Shown here one piece after another: positions 1-10,897 of a stretch of DNA of 64,000 bases. The stretch is taken from assembly GCA_002104935.1 (NCBI GenBank), contig MCGT01000009.1:496001-560000 (forward strand). The letters run 5' to 3'. Numbering within the stretch: position 1 is the stretch's first letter; each line of letters begins with the position of its first letter. The translations under genes and the position numbers were made by a program. Source of the stretch: Hesseltinella vesiculosa (taxonomy: Eukaryota > Mucoromycota > Mucoromycetes > Mucorales > Cunninghamellaceae). The notes beneath the pieces are model-generated. The model was not told the DNA's origin, did not search any database, and saw only the letters and a list, made by a program, of their open reading frames with translations.

Positions 1-320
1 CCACTTTTAACATCATGATATGACGGCACGTGTGGGTGTATAGGGAAAAGGGTTTCGGACTGCAGGAATAGAACAAAAGTACGGGTTTTCTCCTTCTTTC
101 TGTTGACCTTTCACTTCCGCTTCAAAACGTCAAAAAGAGATGTGTTTAATCAGGGTTCAGATGTCAAAAAATAAAATAAGAATTGGAAGCGGAGAGAGAA
201 AAAAACAAAAAAGGGAAAAGGAAAATGGCCAATCACAATTATTCGGCAATTCGGGCCGAATCGGGCGCCGAACTGCCGATTTCACAACAAGGCCCTTTCT
301 ACGGTCTATCAATCATCAAA

Positions 321-394
321 GGGACTATGGCCCAATTGGACAAGGCATCTGACTACGAATCAGGGGATTGCAGGTTCGAGTCCTGCTAGTCTCA
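321..394 (+). tRNA. tRNA-Arg (anticodon ACG), copy 1
   Basis: This is a 74-nt cloverleaf. The acceptor arm GGGACTA pairs with TAGTCTC and is followed by discriminator A. The internal A box reads TGGCCCAATTGG and the B box GGTTCGAGTCC. The anticodon stem-loop CTGACTACGAATCAG exposes ACG, which reads CGU and, as inosine, CGC and CGA arginine codons. There is no intron. A small hairpin and a T run near 425-432 follow and should terminate RNA polymerase III. The same tRNA occurs at 1859-1932 and, on the minus strand, at 29057-29130. Confidence 0.95.
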
Positions 395-1236
395 TAACAA
401 ACCAACCTCTTCGGGGGTTGTTTCTTTTTTTTCGATGCTGTTTGGCTTCGTTTTGAAAAGGCTACTTTTTTTTGGTGGCCAGAGTTTTTTTTTTTTACTC
501 GGCATGCTCAGTGGCTGAGCCCGGCACCACAGGCAATGGCAAGTCCATTCCGGCACTTTCCTTAAATGGTCTTGGACTCATGGTCAATGAATCTGGTGTC
601 CATCGGTCGACTTTCTTTTTTTTTTTTTTGCTGGGAATTTCTGGCCCCTCATTATTATGTCATGTCTCTCTCTTCATCAAGCCATACATCGATGCTTAAA
701 AAAAAAATTGCCAGGAACAGTGCTCGTTTACAACGATCGTGCAAATTTCAAGCCAATCCACCAGAATTCATTTTAGCTTGACAGGCTTGGTCAGCGTCCA
801 TTCCCGCGTTTTGACTTTTGAGTACTCTAAAAAAAAAAACAAGGTGCTATAACAACGGCATTATGTGCCTTTTTTTTTAATAAAAAAAATAAAAAAGCGA
901 ATCCATACTGTAGTTCTACAAAAAAAAAAAGTGATATTGCATGCTTGTGCTCAAAGGGAAGGACAGGAAGTCTTGGAGAAAAAAAAAAAAGAAATGGTCA
1001 TTTGCAATAAGCCTGAACAAGCAGATACAACAGGCTACTGTGTACACATTCTACAAGCCAAAACATTACATATTTTACTGTATGAACTTCATGATACCGT
1101 ACCTCTTTATACAGCGTAGGTCATTTTTATTTTAACGGGACCCATGCATAGCAGTACTCGCCATATAAGGAAAAAAACAGCCATCGGCAAAAAAAAAAAA
1201 AAAAAAAAAAAGAGGCCCGAAAAGGGCAAAAAGAAA
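395..1236. other. Gene-free spacer
   Basis: No convincing coding region. The stretch holds the post-tRNA hairpin and T run near 400-432 and many A or T runs of 8-14 bases. Short open frames here are interrupted by homopolymers and resemble no family I know. Confidence 0.6.
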
Positions 1237-1310
1237 CGCTCCTGGGAAGGCTCGAACTTCCAACCTCTCGATTAACAGTCGAACGCGCTAGCCAATTGCG
1301 CCACAGAAGC
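1237..1310 (-). tRNA. tRNA-Asn (anticodon GTT)
   Basis: Read on the minus strand, the acceptor arm GCTTCTG pairs with CAGGAGC including one G-T pair, the discriminator is G, and the anticodon loop CTGTTAA exposes GTT for asparagine. The D arm (TGGCGCAATTGGC) and T arm (GGTTGGAAGTTCGAGCC) fit the Pol III A and B boxes. There is no intron. A TTTTT on the transcribed strand near 1227-1231 lies just downstream as a terminator. Confidence 0.93.
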
Positions 1311-1858
1311 TGATGAATGTTCAATTCACCTAGACTTACACCAGTTGATCACGATTTTTTTTGGCCAAAAAATTGAAGATATACATAAACGGAGGTGATA
1401 TGACTAATGATGAAACGGGCATCTTGTTTATCATTGCTTTTTTTCTTTTATTTTTGTTGGAAAAGAAGACAATTACTGTGCAACTGATAATTTTTTTATT
1501 GGTTACACAAAAAAATTTCGACTTCCCAAAATAGGATGGTCAGTATAGTATTGTTTCGGGCAGCCCCTCAGATTCCTTAAATACAAACAATCTATTGGCT
1601 GTCAACGTCGATATACTATCCTGGCAAGCCTCTTTTTGGGTGAGTCTTTTTTTTTTTTTACTGTGACCAAAAATAAAACGTGGAAGACAGCATAGCTGGC
1701 AAGCTACAACTTATCACAAGGACTCTGCTGGTTCATTAAAATAATCCTCGATGTTTGGCCATGAGATCTGACCATTTTCCATTTCGAAAAAGACAAAAAT
1801 AAAAAAAAAAATTCGGTGGAAACAATGAGTTTGCCTTCCCGCTTTTAACATCATCAAA
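1311..1858. other. Gene-free spacer
   Basis: AT-rich sequence between the tRNA-Asn and the second tRNA-Arg. I see no gene, no recognisable RNA and no repeat, apart from A/T runs. Confidence 0.5.
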
Positions 1859-1932
1859 GGGACTATGGCCCAATTGGACAAGGCATCTGACTACGAATCA
1901 GGGGATTGCAGGTTCGAGTCCTGCTAGTCTCA
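1859..1932 (+). tRNA. tRNA-Arg (anticodon ACG), copy 2
   Basis: The 74 nt match copy 1 base for base as far as I can read. The shared sequence also extends outside the gene: an upstream ATCATCAAA and a downstream AACCAATCCC...GGGGTTG hairpin before a T-rich tract. This indicates duplication of a unit larger than the tRNA itself. Confidence 0.95.
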
Positions 1933-3040
1933 TAAATAACCAATCCCATCAGGGGTTGTTTCCTTTTTACCTTTTTTTTGATTCAGTTTAACTGAGTTTT
2001 ATTTAGCATCGTGGTGCTGATGGATAAAGTGACTTCATTTTCTGCTTGCTTTACAAATGCACCAGGCATTTGGTGGCTGCCAGGTTTTTTTTTTTTTTTT
2101 TTGAGCCTTTAATGATGATTTTGGTAGGTGAACCACTCAGGCGTGTCGATAAGCCCCTGTTAAGTGGGTGAAAATGTAAAATCAAGTGCATGGGGTTACC
2201 CGAGAGAGCCGTCGTTTCAATCAAAGTCATCCCTGATCATTTTGTGCTTGTATGCAAAGTCTGGGATGAAGTGACTAGGAGCAATTTTGTACTGTGATTT
2301 TTTTTTAGCTGGGGAGTCGGAGGAGACAAAACGACACTGAACAAAAGTTGGCTGGACAACCTGCACCGATCGACCTGTTTTTTTCAGCATGATCGTCACT
2401 CGTGAATGTGCATATTTGCTCAAAATTTCACACGGATCTAATCACTCAAGCGTTTGGTTTTTTTTTTTTTTCAAAACGAAGGAAAAAAAAAATGTGGGAC
2501 CTATTTAATCGCCGCACAGGGCTTTTCGATTCTTGGTGGGCAAGCCTTTTTTTAAGCCTGCGCCTTTGCGCCAACAAAAGCAATTCTTGCTTCTTTTACT
2601 GGCTTCGTGAAGACCACTTGAAGCAATCTAGCCAGGATGCACAGATGTGAGTTCTGGCTGCATGATGCAAAGTTGTGGCCATTTTTTCGCAGGTTTCCCA
2701 TGATGTCTCAAGAGATTGGGCACAAGCGAGTTTTTTTTTTTTTTTTTTTTTTTTTTGGCCAGCCTGTTCTCTACATCTTAGAGCTTTGCTTTTATTTTAG
2801 ATCGTTAAAAAATACAGCCAGGAGTTCTTGACTGTTCAATACCGCTACGTGTGCCATAGATATTCAATAGCCCAGGTCCCACTCACGGAGGTCTGCTTGG
2901 GCCATTGCATTCCTTGGTAGGTCATGTCTGCTGGTCTTGGACGAAAGAAAAAAAAAAAGAGTTTATAATGACAATAAAAGAAGCAAAGCAGAAGCAGCAG
3001 CTAAGCAGCTAGGGAATACAAAAAAAAAAAAAAAACCACG
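1933..3040. other. Gene-free spacer with one dispersed repeat
   Basis: No gene is supported. A member of the roughly 300-bp dispersed repeat family lies at about 2200-2495. Long T runs are present, including 18 near 2082-2102 and over 20 near 2731-2756. The 3' untranslated region of the BK channel gene should fall at the right end. Confidence 0.5.
2200..2495 (-). repeat. Dispersed repeat family, copy 1
   Basis: On the minus strand this begins at a TTTTGAAAAAAA block and continues through GTGTGAAATTTTGAGC, a GCTGAAAAAA block, GTCCAGCCAACTTTTG and CCCCAGCTAAAAAAAA to a segment ending GCATACAAGCACAAAATG. The same order of blocks recurs at about 19296-19505, 30690-31015 and 38831-39155. The copies are diverged and carry no shared open frame, so this is probably an old non-autonomous element. 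Ends are approximate. Confidence 0.65.
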
Positions 3041-4756
3041 TCACCGCGCAGCCAAGACATAGATGTTATCAGTGGCACGCAGGACCAAGGAAGGAACAGG
3101 GTTGACGTAGACAAAGGGGAGCTCGTTGCCCATGTCTTCATCGGGAGCTCGGAAGAGGCCAACGGCAAGGATGCCGTAGTCGAGCAGGAGGGCGTCAAAG
3201 AGGACAACAAAGGTTGAGCCGACAAAGGCATCGGGCATGGTATGGAGGTGAGATGGGGGGCATGCATGCAGCTGGTGGAGAGGGTGGAGATATCTTCGGC
3301 ATGGGCTTCGCATTGGAACAGGGGGCCGGGCATACCGCAGAGGGCCTTGATGATGGAGACGATGTCAGGCTTGTAATAGGTCTGGCTGAGAAGGACATTG
3401 CTGATCAAGCTGTCGACGACCACTTCGCCAGCAGCATAGGCAGGGGTGTAAAACACGTCAATTTCTTCGGCCACGTCCTTGCCCTGCAGCAACTGCATGA
3501 ATCGAATGTTGGATTTTTCAGCTAAGAAGAGGGTCAATCCAAGATGCATCGACAAGAAGGAATGGTTGGCTTACTCAAGTTGACAATGCGAAAGGTGTCC
3601 ATTGCTTTTTCCGGTAATAGCAAGTCCATTAAATGGCTGGTCATACTATTTAGGCATATCAGAAAAAAAAAAAAAAGGTGAGAGTTGGTAAAAAGGGTTA
3701 GGATGGGGCTTACATGGCAGGGCTGTCTGAACTTCTTTCAGCATTTTCTTGTGGTTCGGCATCACTGAATGAAGAACGTGTCAGTTTCTAGAGTGTGGGC
3801 AGACAGAGGGGCTTGCCTTATCACGACGACTTGCTGGGCATTTTTGAGGCCAGCGCGTAAAAGATCATCGGGGTATCTCGGATTGCCCTATTGTGAAAAA
3901 AAAAAAGGTGTAGGTGGCGAAATGGTTTTTGGGACGGTAGATTTACCACCATAAAGTAGAGCTTAGGGAATCGGTTGAGCAATTCAAACATCTTGGGCTC
4001 AGGCAGTGACTGGCAGAGGATGACAATGTCACGTAGGTCGTCGCGTTTCAAATACGGGGACCTGTAGGGAGAGGAAAGGTGAGCTCATGCAAGGGTGTGG
4101 GTGGCAAAGGAAAAAAAAATTACCGAAGATTGTAGACGAATTTAAAGATGTTGGTGACTTTTTGCTGGAGGCAGACAAGGATGTGGTTATTCATGCCGAT
4201 GGCAGAGTCGATGACGACGTCATGGAGTTTGATGGGCTTGTCGAGAAGGTAGCACAAGGGAAGGGAGATGCCAGAGATTTTGTTGTGTTGCTGGGGGTCG
4301 TAGACTTGGCCAAGGCGGGAAATGAGGGTCCGGCTGCCGGTGAGCAGGGCGAGTCGGGTGGAGGGGAGCTTCGAAATGCGGTATTGGTGTTTGTCGGGGG
4401 TGGAGGAGGAGGATTTGTGCAGGGAGGCAGGTCTGGAAGAGGCTCGGAGACCCCGGGAAGACGTGGAGGAATCTTGGCTTTGAGGAATGTGAGTTGGGAG
4501 GGAGCCGTGTGGGTCGTCGTCAGAGGCAGACGAACGGTGAGGGGTGGGTGGGGATTTGATCACGGACATGGACAAGGGCAGATCCAGTATGTCCTTCATG
4601 GATTGATCGGCTTGGTCGGCAGGAAAGCCGGGGGTGATTTTCGACTTGTATAAAGGGACGGGCGATTGGGGTCGTGTGATGCGAGAATTGCGCATGGCGT
4701 GGATGGTTTGCCAAGCATGGACAGAGCTCTAGCGAAAAAAAAGGGGTAAGTGAGCT

Positions 4757-4790
<34 letters not shown>

Positions 4791-7650
4791 GTTGAGAGCC
4801 GACTTGCCAGGTTTTTGATATCACGGACTTCCTTTGGGCTTTCGGCCATGTAAACACAAAGGTCAGAGTCTTTGATGGTATAGTAATGGCGAGGATTCAA
4901 GAGGATTTCATATCGGTTTGTGTTTTCGATGCGGGTTTTAACGGCAAAGAGGATGACCTGGCATTCCTTGTAGACAATCTTTTTTTTTTTTTTTTAAAAA
5001 AAAATGGGAGAGAAAAAGGCGTGAGCTTTTTTTTTTTTTTTTTTTTTTTGGCGTACCCAGGAGGCGTCAGCAAAAGTAAGTCCGATCAGGCACTTTGCTG
5101 GCGGGGCCATATAGATTTCATTGCAAGAGCCGTCATCGTACTGGGCTTGCCAAGGTTCGTCATAGCGGTTCATGGGTGAGCGCTGGTGGAGCAGGTTGGT
5201 CAGCAGGGTGGAGACGCCACGGCAACGGCAGTTCATGGCCAGGAGGTATTGTTTGAATTCACCGACGCAAATGATTTCCTTGGCGACTTTTTGGTATACA
5301 GCGGTGCTGGGCGAGAGGTTGTAGGTGTAGATCGGGACGTTATGGATCACAGTAAAGCAATACAGCGACCAGAGGCGGACAGTGTTTCGTTCGTCTTCTT
5401 TGGACGCATCCGAGGCATTGTCATCTGGGTAGGAAAAAGGTTGAGAGTCCTTATCATCGGCAGCTCTGGTGGCTTACCTGAGATGGTGAAGATAGCTTTT
5501 GCATAGCGAGCTCTCTATAGGTGGAAAGAAGGTGAGATTGACAGCGTGGTTATTTCTGTTAGAAGGTTTACCACACGGAGGAGAGTATCTTCATTCTAGT
5601 AGGGAGCGGAGGGTGGAATAAAAAGGGTGAGGGGTTGTTCATTCTTTCACGTGCGCCAGCCAAGTGTTACCAGGACAGATCCATGCAGGAATTGAATCCG
5701 GTGGCCCCACATGGAGTTGCGTTCCATCAGCTTGAGCTCTTCTGAGGGCGGGTTCACATCCAAGAAGATCAGATTCAAATGAGGTTCGGCATGTTCCTGT
5801 TGAGAAAATAGGACAAAAAGGAGATGAGTGTGGGTATGTGGGAAAAAAAAAAGATTTACGCGATCCAGGAAACCTTGTAAAATGTCATTGACTTGTTCAG
5901 GTCGGAGTGTTCCCACGATCAAAATAAATGGCAAGGATCCTTTGCTGACATGACCACCACCATCTTGAGTAGGAAGAACAGGTAAGTCTCGTGACTACGA
6001 TCCCTCCTTTGTCGGTTTACCATTTCGTTTTTGCAAGGTTCTTGCGACGTCGGCCAAGAGGCTGGGCAGGACGGCCAGGGAGATGACAATCAGGGCCATC
6101 ATGACAACACGGCTGCCCTTTGTCTGAGGGGTGATATCTATTGAGCAGTAGGTGAGCCATGTGGAGGGGAAGGGTCCTACGTGGGTTTACCACCATAGCC
6201 AACAGTGGAGAGCGTGACCATGACAACATACCTGAAAAAAAAAATGAGTGAGTGTCACATGATCGGCGTTGCTCTGTGCGAAACTTACAAGGAGTCCAGG
6301 ATGGAATAATTCGTGCCGGCAAAGGTGGCTTCACAGTACTGGAAAGCAGACATGCCATTATAGAGAAGCACCATCAATGTACAGATCAGGTGGATGAGCT
6401 TGGACTTTAACGGGTCAATGACTTTTTCTGTGGAAAAAAGAGGCGTGGGCAAAAAAAGAAAAAGCGCTTAAAAATTTACCTGTCATTTGTAAGTTGGTTC
6501 TGATTTTCATGACACTTTTGATGCGCAGCAACAGGACCCAGGACCTTAGAAAGTAGGGAACTAAAGAGGGGTTAGACCCAGTGATGCATGGAGGGTATTA
6601 CCATAGAGGAACTGGCCATGGTGGATAAAGTTGGAGACGATAAAAGGAACGGTGGTAAACAACTCAATAAAACAGCGAAAACTGAAGAGAACCGCAAAAG
6701 GGTGGCCAATCATGATAATGCCTAAAGACAGAAATGATGTCATTTCACTAAAAAGAGAAAGGGATCGGAGAACGTACGCATGGCAAAAGAGGCCAGGTCC
6801 CACAAGGACAGTAATTGGCAAAGACGCCATAAATCATACGATCGCCATTTGTACAGCCAGGGAGGATCCAAATCCACATCGGATTCTTGCTTCATTTCGA
6901 CCAGGTACATTAAGCAAAAGAGCAGGTCCATCATCATATCCACATTGACCTACACGCACGTGAGTGGTTGATCTTATCTAACGCACACTTACAAATAAAA
7001 TGATGTTTTGGTTGGACAGAAGAAACCTTCGTAGCGTTGCCAATCGTTCATCATATTTTAAATACACTTTGAGGTGGTGCAAGAACGAAAGATCCATCTT
7101 TTGATCCCTGAAAAGTGAATGCGGTGAGCGGCTGAAGGGTATTGGGGTGATTACCTTTGGTGCATGCGATTGATTCGATAGTTGGATCGGATGTTGCTGA
7201 GGTGGGCGTGTTTGTTCTTTGAAAACCAATGATCACTATCGCTACAGCGATGGGCTGTTTCCACCACTTCCGGAGCTCTGTAGGAATGAAGAAGAGAGAG
7301 TGTTAAAAAAAAAAAAAAAAAAAAAAAAAGTGAGCTTGCGTTGGGTCCAGAGCGGGAAAGACCATTTCTGCGGGCGATCGATGTAAATCATCGCTTTGGC
7401 TGTTGTTCTTGGACACCCCAAGGACGTTTGATAAGCGGCTGGATAGTTTGGGCCGATGGCGTCGTTCCAGGCGTTTCTGCTTTCTTCTAGCTACGCGACT
7501 GCATGTGCTATAGGAATCATCAACATCGCTACTGCCACGAGACGACGATTCTTCCATGGCTCGAGTGGATTGCAGCGGTTGGGCGACGCCATACGTTGGC
7601 ACGGGCATGTACAGCAGGTTTTCTTCATCTTCAGCAGTCATGGCCGACAT
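3041..7650 (-). CDS. BK-type (Slo) large-conductance potassium channel alpha subunit
   Basis: Predicted plasma-membrane K+ channel with a cytoplasmic RCK gating ring. I read about 21 exons: 7340-7650, 7155-7277, 7003-7107, 6778-6949, 6602-6721, 6480-6560, 6289-6427, 6191-6231, 6021-6137, 5860-5963, 5671-5806, 5572-5595, 5478-5514, 5057-5424, 4808-4966, 4124-4728, 3957-4061, 3827-3887, 3713-3764, 3575-3645 and 3041-3521. An acidic/serine-rich N-terminus precedes hydrophobic segments and an arginine-bearing S4-like stretch (LRSWVLLLRIKSV). The selectivity filter STVGYGD spans the junction of exons 8 and 9. The RCK1 core and a BK-like C-terminal gating-ring segment follow. Three introns use GC donors (GCAAGC, GCAAGT, GCAAGC). 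The last 85 or so codons are in a different frame from the preceding part of the final exon, near 3270-3360, and I found no clean intron joining them: a missed splice, a sequence error or a lesion. Confidence 0.86.
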
Positions 7651-8137
7651 TGAACACAGCTGATTGGTGCAAATGCAATAATAGATGGATACAGGACGAG
7701 AGGAAAAAAAAAGAAAAGAAAACAGAAAAAAAAAAAAAATTGGCCGCTTTTTTCACCAGTTTTTTTTCGCGCTTGCTCCTGACAAATGGGAACAAATGGG
7801 AACCAAAGCTTGTGGTACATGCTATGTTGATTAGGGTTTTTTTGAAATTTAAAATTTTTTTACAATATAAAAAAATGGAGTCACTCCTTTCAAGAAGCCT
7901 CTTTTTTTTCATAGGGGGCATGGTGCATCCAGTCAACAGGCAATCCACCGAGGAAAAAAAGGGAGTTTTTTTCGGGCGAGCGCTCTTTTTGATCACATGC
8001 TTGAAATTCAAGGTCCAATGGCAGTGTGGGAACGAAAAAAAGCCAGGCGGTTGGCTCTTTTTTTTTTTTTTTTTCTTCTTCTTCTTCTTCACCTGCCCTG
8101 CCTGTCCTCACCTGATCCATTGCTTGTTTTGAATTCA
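7651..8137. other. Divergent intergenic region, BK channel / MOCS1
   Basis: About 490 bp between two divergent start codons, presumably holding both promoters. It contains A/T runs (for example 7720-7740 and 8059-8074) and a CTT microsatellite near 8075-8090. No gene is seen. Confidence 0.5.
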
Positions 8138-9371
8138 ATGGCCATGGTGTTAACATCCGTCGGACAATGGGCGAGACGGAGCTCGTTGTCCTTGTTGGCA
8201 CGACAGCTAGATCACAAACATCATACAGCCGCAGCACCCATGGCATCGCATGGTATCCCGCAGGTGTCACGTCATCTTGTCGATACGTTTGACAGACAAC
8301 ACACGTATTTGCGCATGTCGCTGACAGAACGATGCAATTTGCGCTGTAAGCCACCCTGCTATCTATAGGCTTATCTTATCTTATTTTTTCCATATTTGAC
8401 CAGGTACGTATTGTATGCCGGAGGAAGGGGTGCCGCTCCGTCCAAAGGACCAGCTGCTGACGACCGACGAGATCCTGACGTTGGCCGACTTGTTTGTGCG
8501 ACAGGGGGTGACCAAGATCCGCCTGACTGGAGGAGAGCCGACCGTGCGGCCGGATTTGCTGCAGATCGTTCAAGGCATGGGGCAGCTCAAAGCCAAAGGC
8601 CTTCAGAGCTTGGGCATCACTACCAACGGGCTTGTGCTGAAACGGAAACTCAAAGATCTCTCGCTAGCTGGACTAGACGCCCTGAACATCAGCCTGGACA
8701 CGCTGGACCCACACATGTTTGAAATCATGACCCGACGCAAAGGTAAATAGAAAGGAGCTCAGACAGCCTAACTCGCCAAAGGTTTTGACAGGGTGATGGA
8801 GGCCTTGGACAGAGCCATTGAGATTGGGATTCCTCGGATCAAACTGAACTGTGTGGTGATGCGGGGAGTCAACGACGACCAGGTGCTTGATTTTGTGGCG
8901 TTGACAAAGACCATGCCGATTCGTGTGCGCTTTATTGAATACATGCCATTTGACGGCAACCAGTGGAAACGTGACAAGCTGGTGCCGTACCAAGAGTTAA
9001 TCCAGCGAATCGGCTCGACCTTTGGCCAGATGGAAAAGTGCACCGACGATCCAAACGATACCACCAAGCTGTACAAGGTGCCGGGTCATATCGGCCATGT
9101 TGGCTTTATTACCTCTATGACCGAGCATTTCTGTCACACTTGCAATCGACTTCGGATCACCACGGATGGAAATATCAAGGTTTGCCTGTTTGGCAACGCC
9201 GAGGTGTCGCTGCGAGATCTCCTGCGGGAGCCCCATGCGGACCAACAAGCCCTGGACGACCGCCTTTTGCCTGTCATTGGTGCGGCTGTGCGAAAAAAGA
9301 AGAAGCAGCATGCCGGCATGTTTGAGCTTGCTGCCAGCAAAAACCGGCCCATGGTCCTGATCGGCGGCTAG
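8138..9371 (+). CDS. GTP 3',8-cyclase (MoaA/MOCS1A), molybdenum cofactor biosynthesis
   Basis: Radical-SAM enzyme that rearranges GTP in the first step of molybdopterin synthesis, giving the substrate for MoaC, encoded just downstream. Exons 8138-8345, 8404-8742 and 8782-9371 give 378 residues. The N-terminal cluster motif CNLRCTYC is split by intron 1 and lies about residue 66. [10 protein letters not shown] is the glycine-rich SAM region, and the second Fe-S motif CHTCNRLR sits in the C-terminal half. The protein ends in the conserved Gly-Gly, which in this family reaches into the active site. The first 40 residues are basic and serine/alanine-rich, compatible with mitochondrial import as for human MOCS1. 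The start is the first ATG of the open frame at 8138. Confidence 0.95.
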
Positions 9372-9586
9372 CCTTTCACAGTGAAAAAAAATAAAAATAA
9401 AAATAATAAACCGCTTCTGGGATTTTTTTTTTCCCTCTCTTCCACAAAAAAATAAAACACCAATGTTGGCAAGAGGTAACCATACACCTATTTAGAAAGG
9501 ATGGATCGAGCTCACATGCCATAGTGTTGCGACGATCGCTTGGCGATGCTGGCAGCCGATCAAGCCGGTGTGGGTATGCGAGCAAA

Positions 9587-10072
9587 ATGACTCACACAGA
9601 TGAAGAGACGGGTGAAGCAAGAATGGTGTCCGTGACAACCAAGGCCGAGACGCACCGCAGGGCGCAGGCGCAAGGGAGGATTGTGCTGAGCAAAGAAGCG
9701 TTTGCGGTCCTGGAAGCGAACGAACTACACACGGCCAAGGGCAACGCGCTGGTGGTGGCCCAGATCGCCGGTATCCAAGCAGCCAAGACAACAAGCCAGC
9801 TGATTCCGCTGTGTCATCCGCTGATGCTTGGGCTGATTGATGTGCGGCTTGCACTGAACAAGGCCACGTCGAGCGTGGACTGCAAGACGACGGTGGAAAC
9901 CAAAGGCAGCACCGGCGTGGAAATGGAGGCATTGACCGCCACCAGCGTTGCTCTGCTCACAGTCTATGACATGTGCAAAGCCATCGATAAGCACATGGTC
10001 ATGCAAGATATCCGGGTGATTGAAAAGCAAGGAGGCAAATCCGGCGATTGGCAATGGGCTCCCCATCAATAA
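9587..10072 (+). CDS. Cyclic pyranopterin monophosphate synthase (MoaC/MOCS1B)
   Basis: Converts the MoaA product 3',8-cyclo-GTP derivative into cyclic pyranopterin monophosphate. The protein begins MTHTDEETGEARMVSVTTK, the usual MoaC opening. It contains KGNALVVAQIAGIQAAKTTS, the IPLCHP motif, VEMEALTATSVALLTVYDMCKA and the closing KQGGKSG. From the first in-frame ATG it is 161 residues, the size of bacterial MoaC. The reading frame stays open upstream of this ATG to at least 9449, so the true N-terminus could be longer or spliced to the MoaA transcript. There is no obvious separate promoter in the 215 bp between the two genes. It lies on the same strand as MoaA and probably shares its transcript or regulation. 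Confidence 0.93.
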   Translation: MTHTDEETGEARMVSVTTKAETHRRAQAQGRIVLSKEAFAVLEANELHTAKGNALVVAQIAGIQAAKTTSQLIPLCHPLMLGLIDVRLALNKATSSVDCKTTVETKGSTGVEMEALTATSVALLTVYDMCKAIDKHMVMQDIRVIEKQGGKSGDWQWAPHQ

Positions 10073-10171
10073 AAACCACTCATTTTTTTTTTTGTATATT
10101 TTATTGCATGTACAGAAGCGTATCCTAAAGTCAGGAGAATGGAGGTTGGATTTTTTTCGTTTTATTGATGT

Positions 10172-10709
10172 TTAGTTGTCATCACCGGAGGCACGGGCTA
10201 AAGGATGATGTTAGTGGCTGGCAATCAGAGAGGGATGGCACTTACTGTAGATGACTTGAGCATGGTGACGAGAAAGGGCCTTGATAAGACCTTGGTTTTC
10301 CAATTCCTTGATGGCGACACGGGCAAGGGAAGCGTTCAACTTAAGACGGTCGACCAAGATAGATTGGCTGATGAGCTTGTAGGTGGGCACTTCCTTGAAC
10401 AAACGTTCGTAGGTAGGCTTGTCCAAGACAACCATGTTGTTGGCCTTGTCCTTGACCTTCTTGGCGGACCACTTCTTCTTGGCTTTCTTACCACCGGAGG
10501 AAGAGGTGGGTTTGGCAGCAGCGTCTTTCTTAGCCTAAACATTCAAGAAACAAAAAAAAAAAAAAACGTGAGTGTCCTGTTGCCATCCATCCATCCATCT
10601 GTCTATCCATCCATCCCCATTGCTTTTCGTTTCGTAAATGGTTGAAGGAAACATCGCTGTATCGTCATGTCCTTTTTTTAGGATCGTCATGTAGAAAGTC
10701 ACTTACCAT
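10172..10709 (-). CDS. RPS25: 40S ribosomal protein eS25
   Basis: Small-subunit ribosomal protein located near the mRNA exit and tRNA E site, needed by several IRES elements in other eukaryotes. There are three exons. The first, 10707-10709, is only the ATG; then come 10246-10534 and 10172-10197, giving 105 residues. The N-terminus is lysine-rich (AKKDAAAKPTSSSGGKKAKKKW). The core NMVVLDKPTYERLFKEVPTY and SILVDRLKLNASLARVAIKE is the winged-helix signature of eS25. The C-terminus is HHAQVIYTRASGDDN. An intron directly after the start codon is common in fungal ribosomal protein genes and often influences their expression. Both introns are GT-AG (172 and 48 nt). Confidence 0.96.
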
Positions 10710-10897
10710 GATGTAATAAAGAGAAAGAAAAAAAAAGAGAGAAAGAGAAAAAAAAGAAAATAAAAAAAACCGAGGGGCGCTTTAGCGCGGCGGCTGACGA
10801 AAAAATGGATGGAGCGGAGCCGCTCTTTTTCCCTCCCTCATTCTTGCTTTTTTTTTTTTTTTTTTTCCCTTCACTTGCTGTTGATTGATACGACTCA

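Noticed and set aside
4087..4653. 188-codon plus-strand frame opposite the BK channel
   Set aside because: It starts from poly-A-adjacent sequence and lies antisense to a large BK exon with matching splice sites and conserved protein. Glycine-rich composition comes from the complement of proline/serine codons.
7503..8132. Long overlapping frames on both strands between BK and MoaA
   Set aside because: Both depend on translating T or A runs into polyphenylalanine or polylysine, and no family is recognised.
9463..9523. MoaC start at an upstream ATG or at GTG 9524
   Set aside because: The ATG at 9463 is out of frame, and GTG is not a usual nuclear start; ATG 9587 gives the standard MoaC N-terminus.
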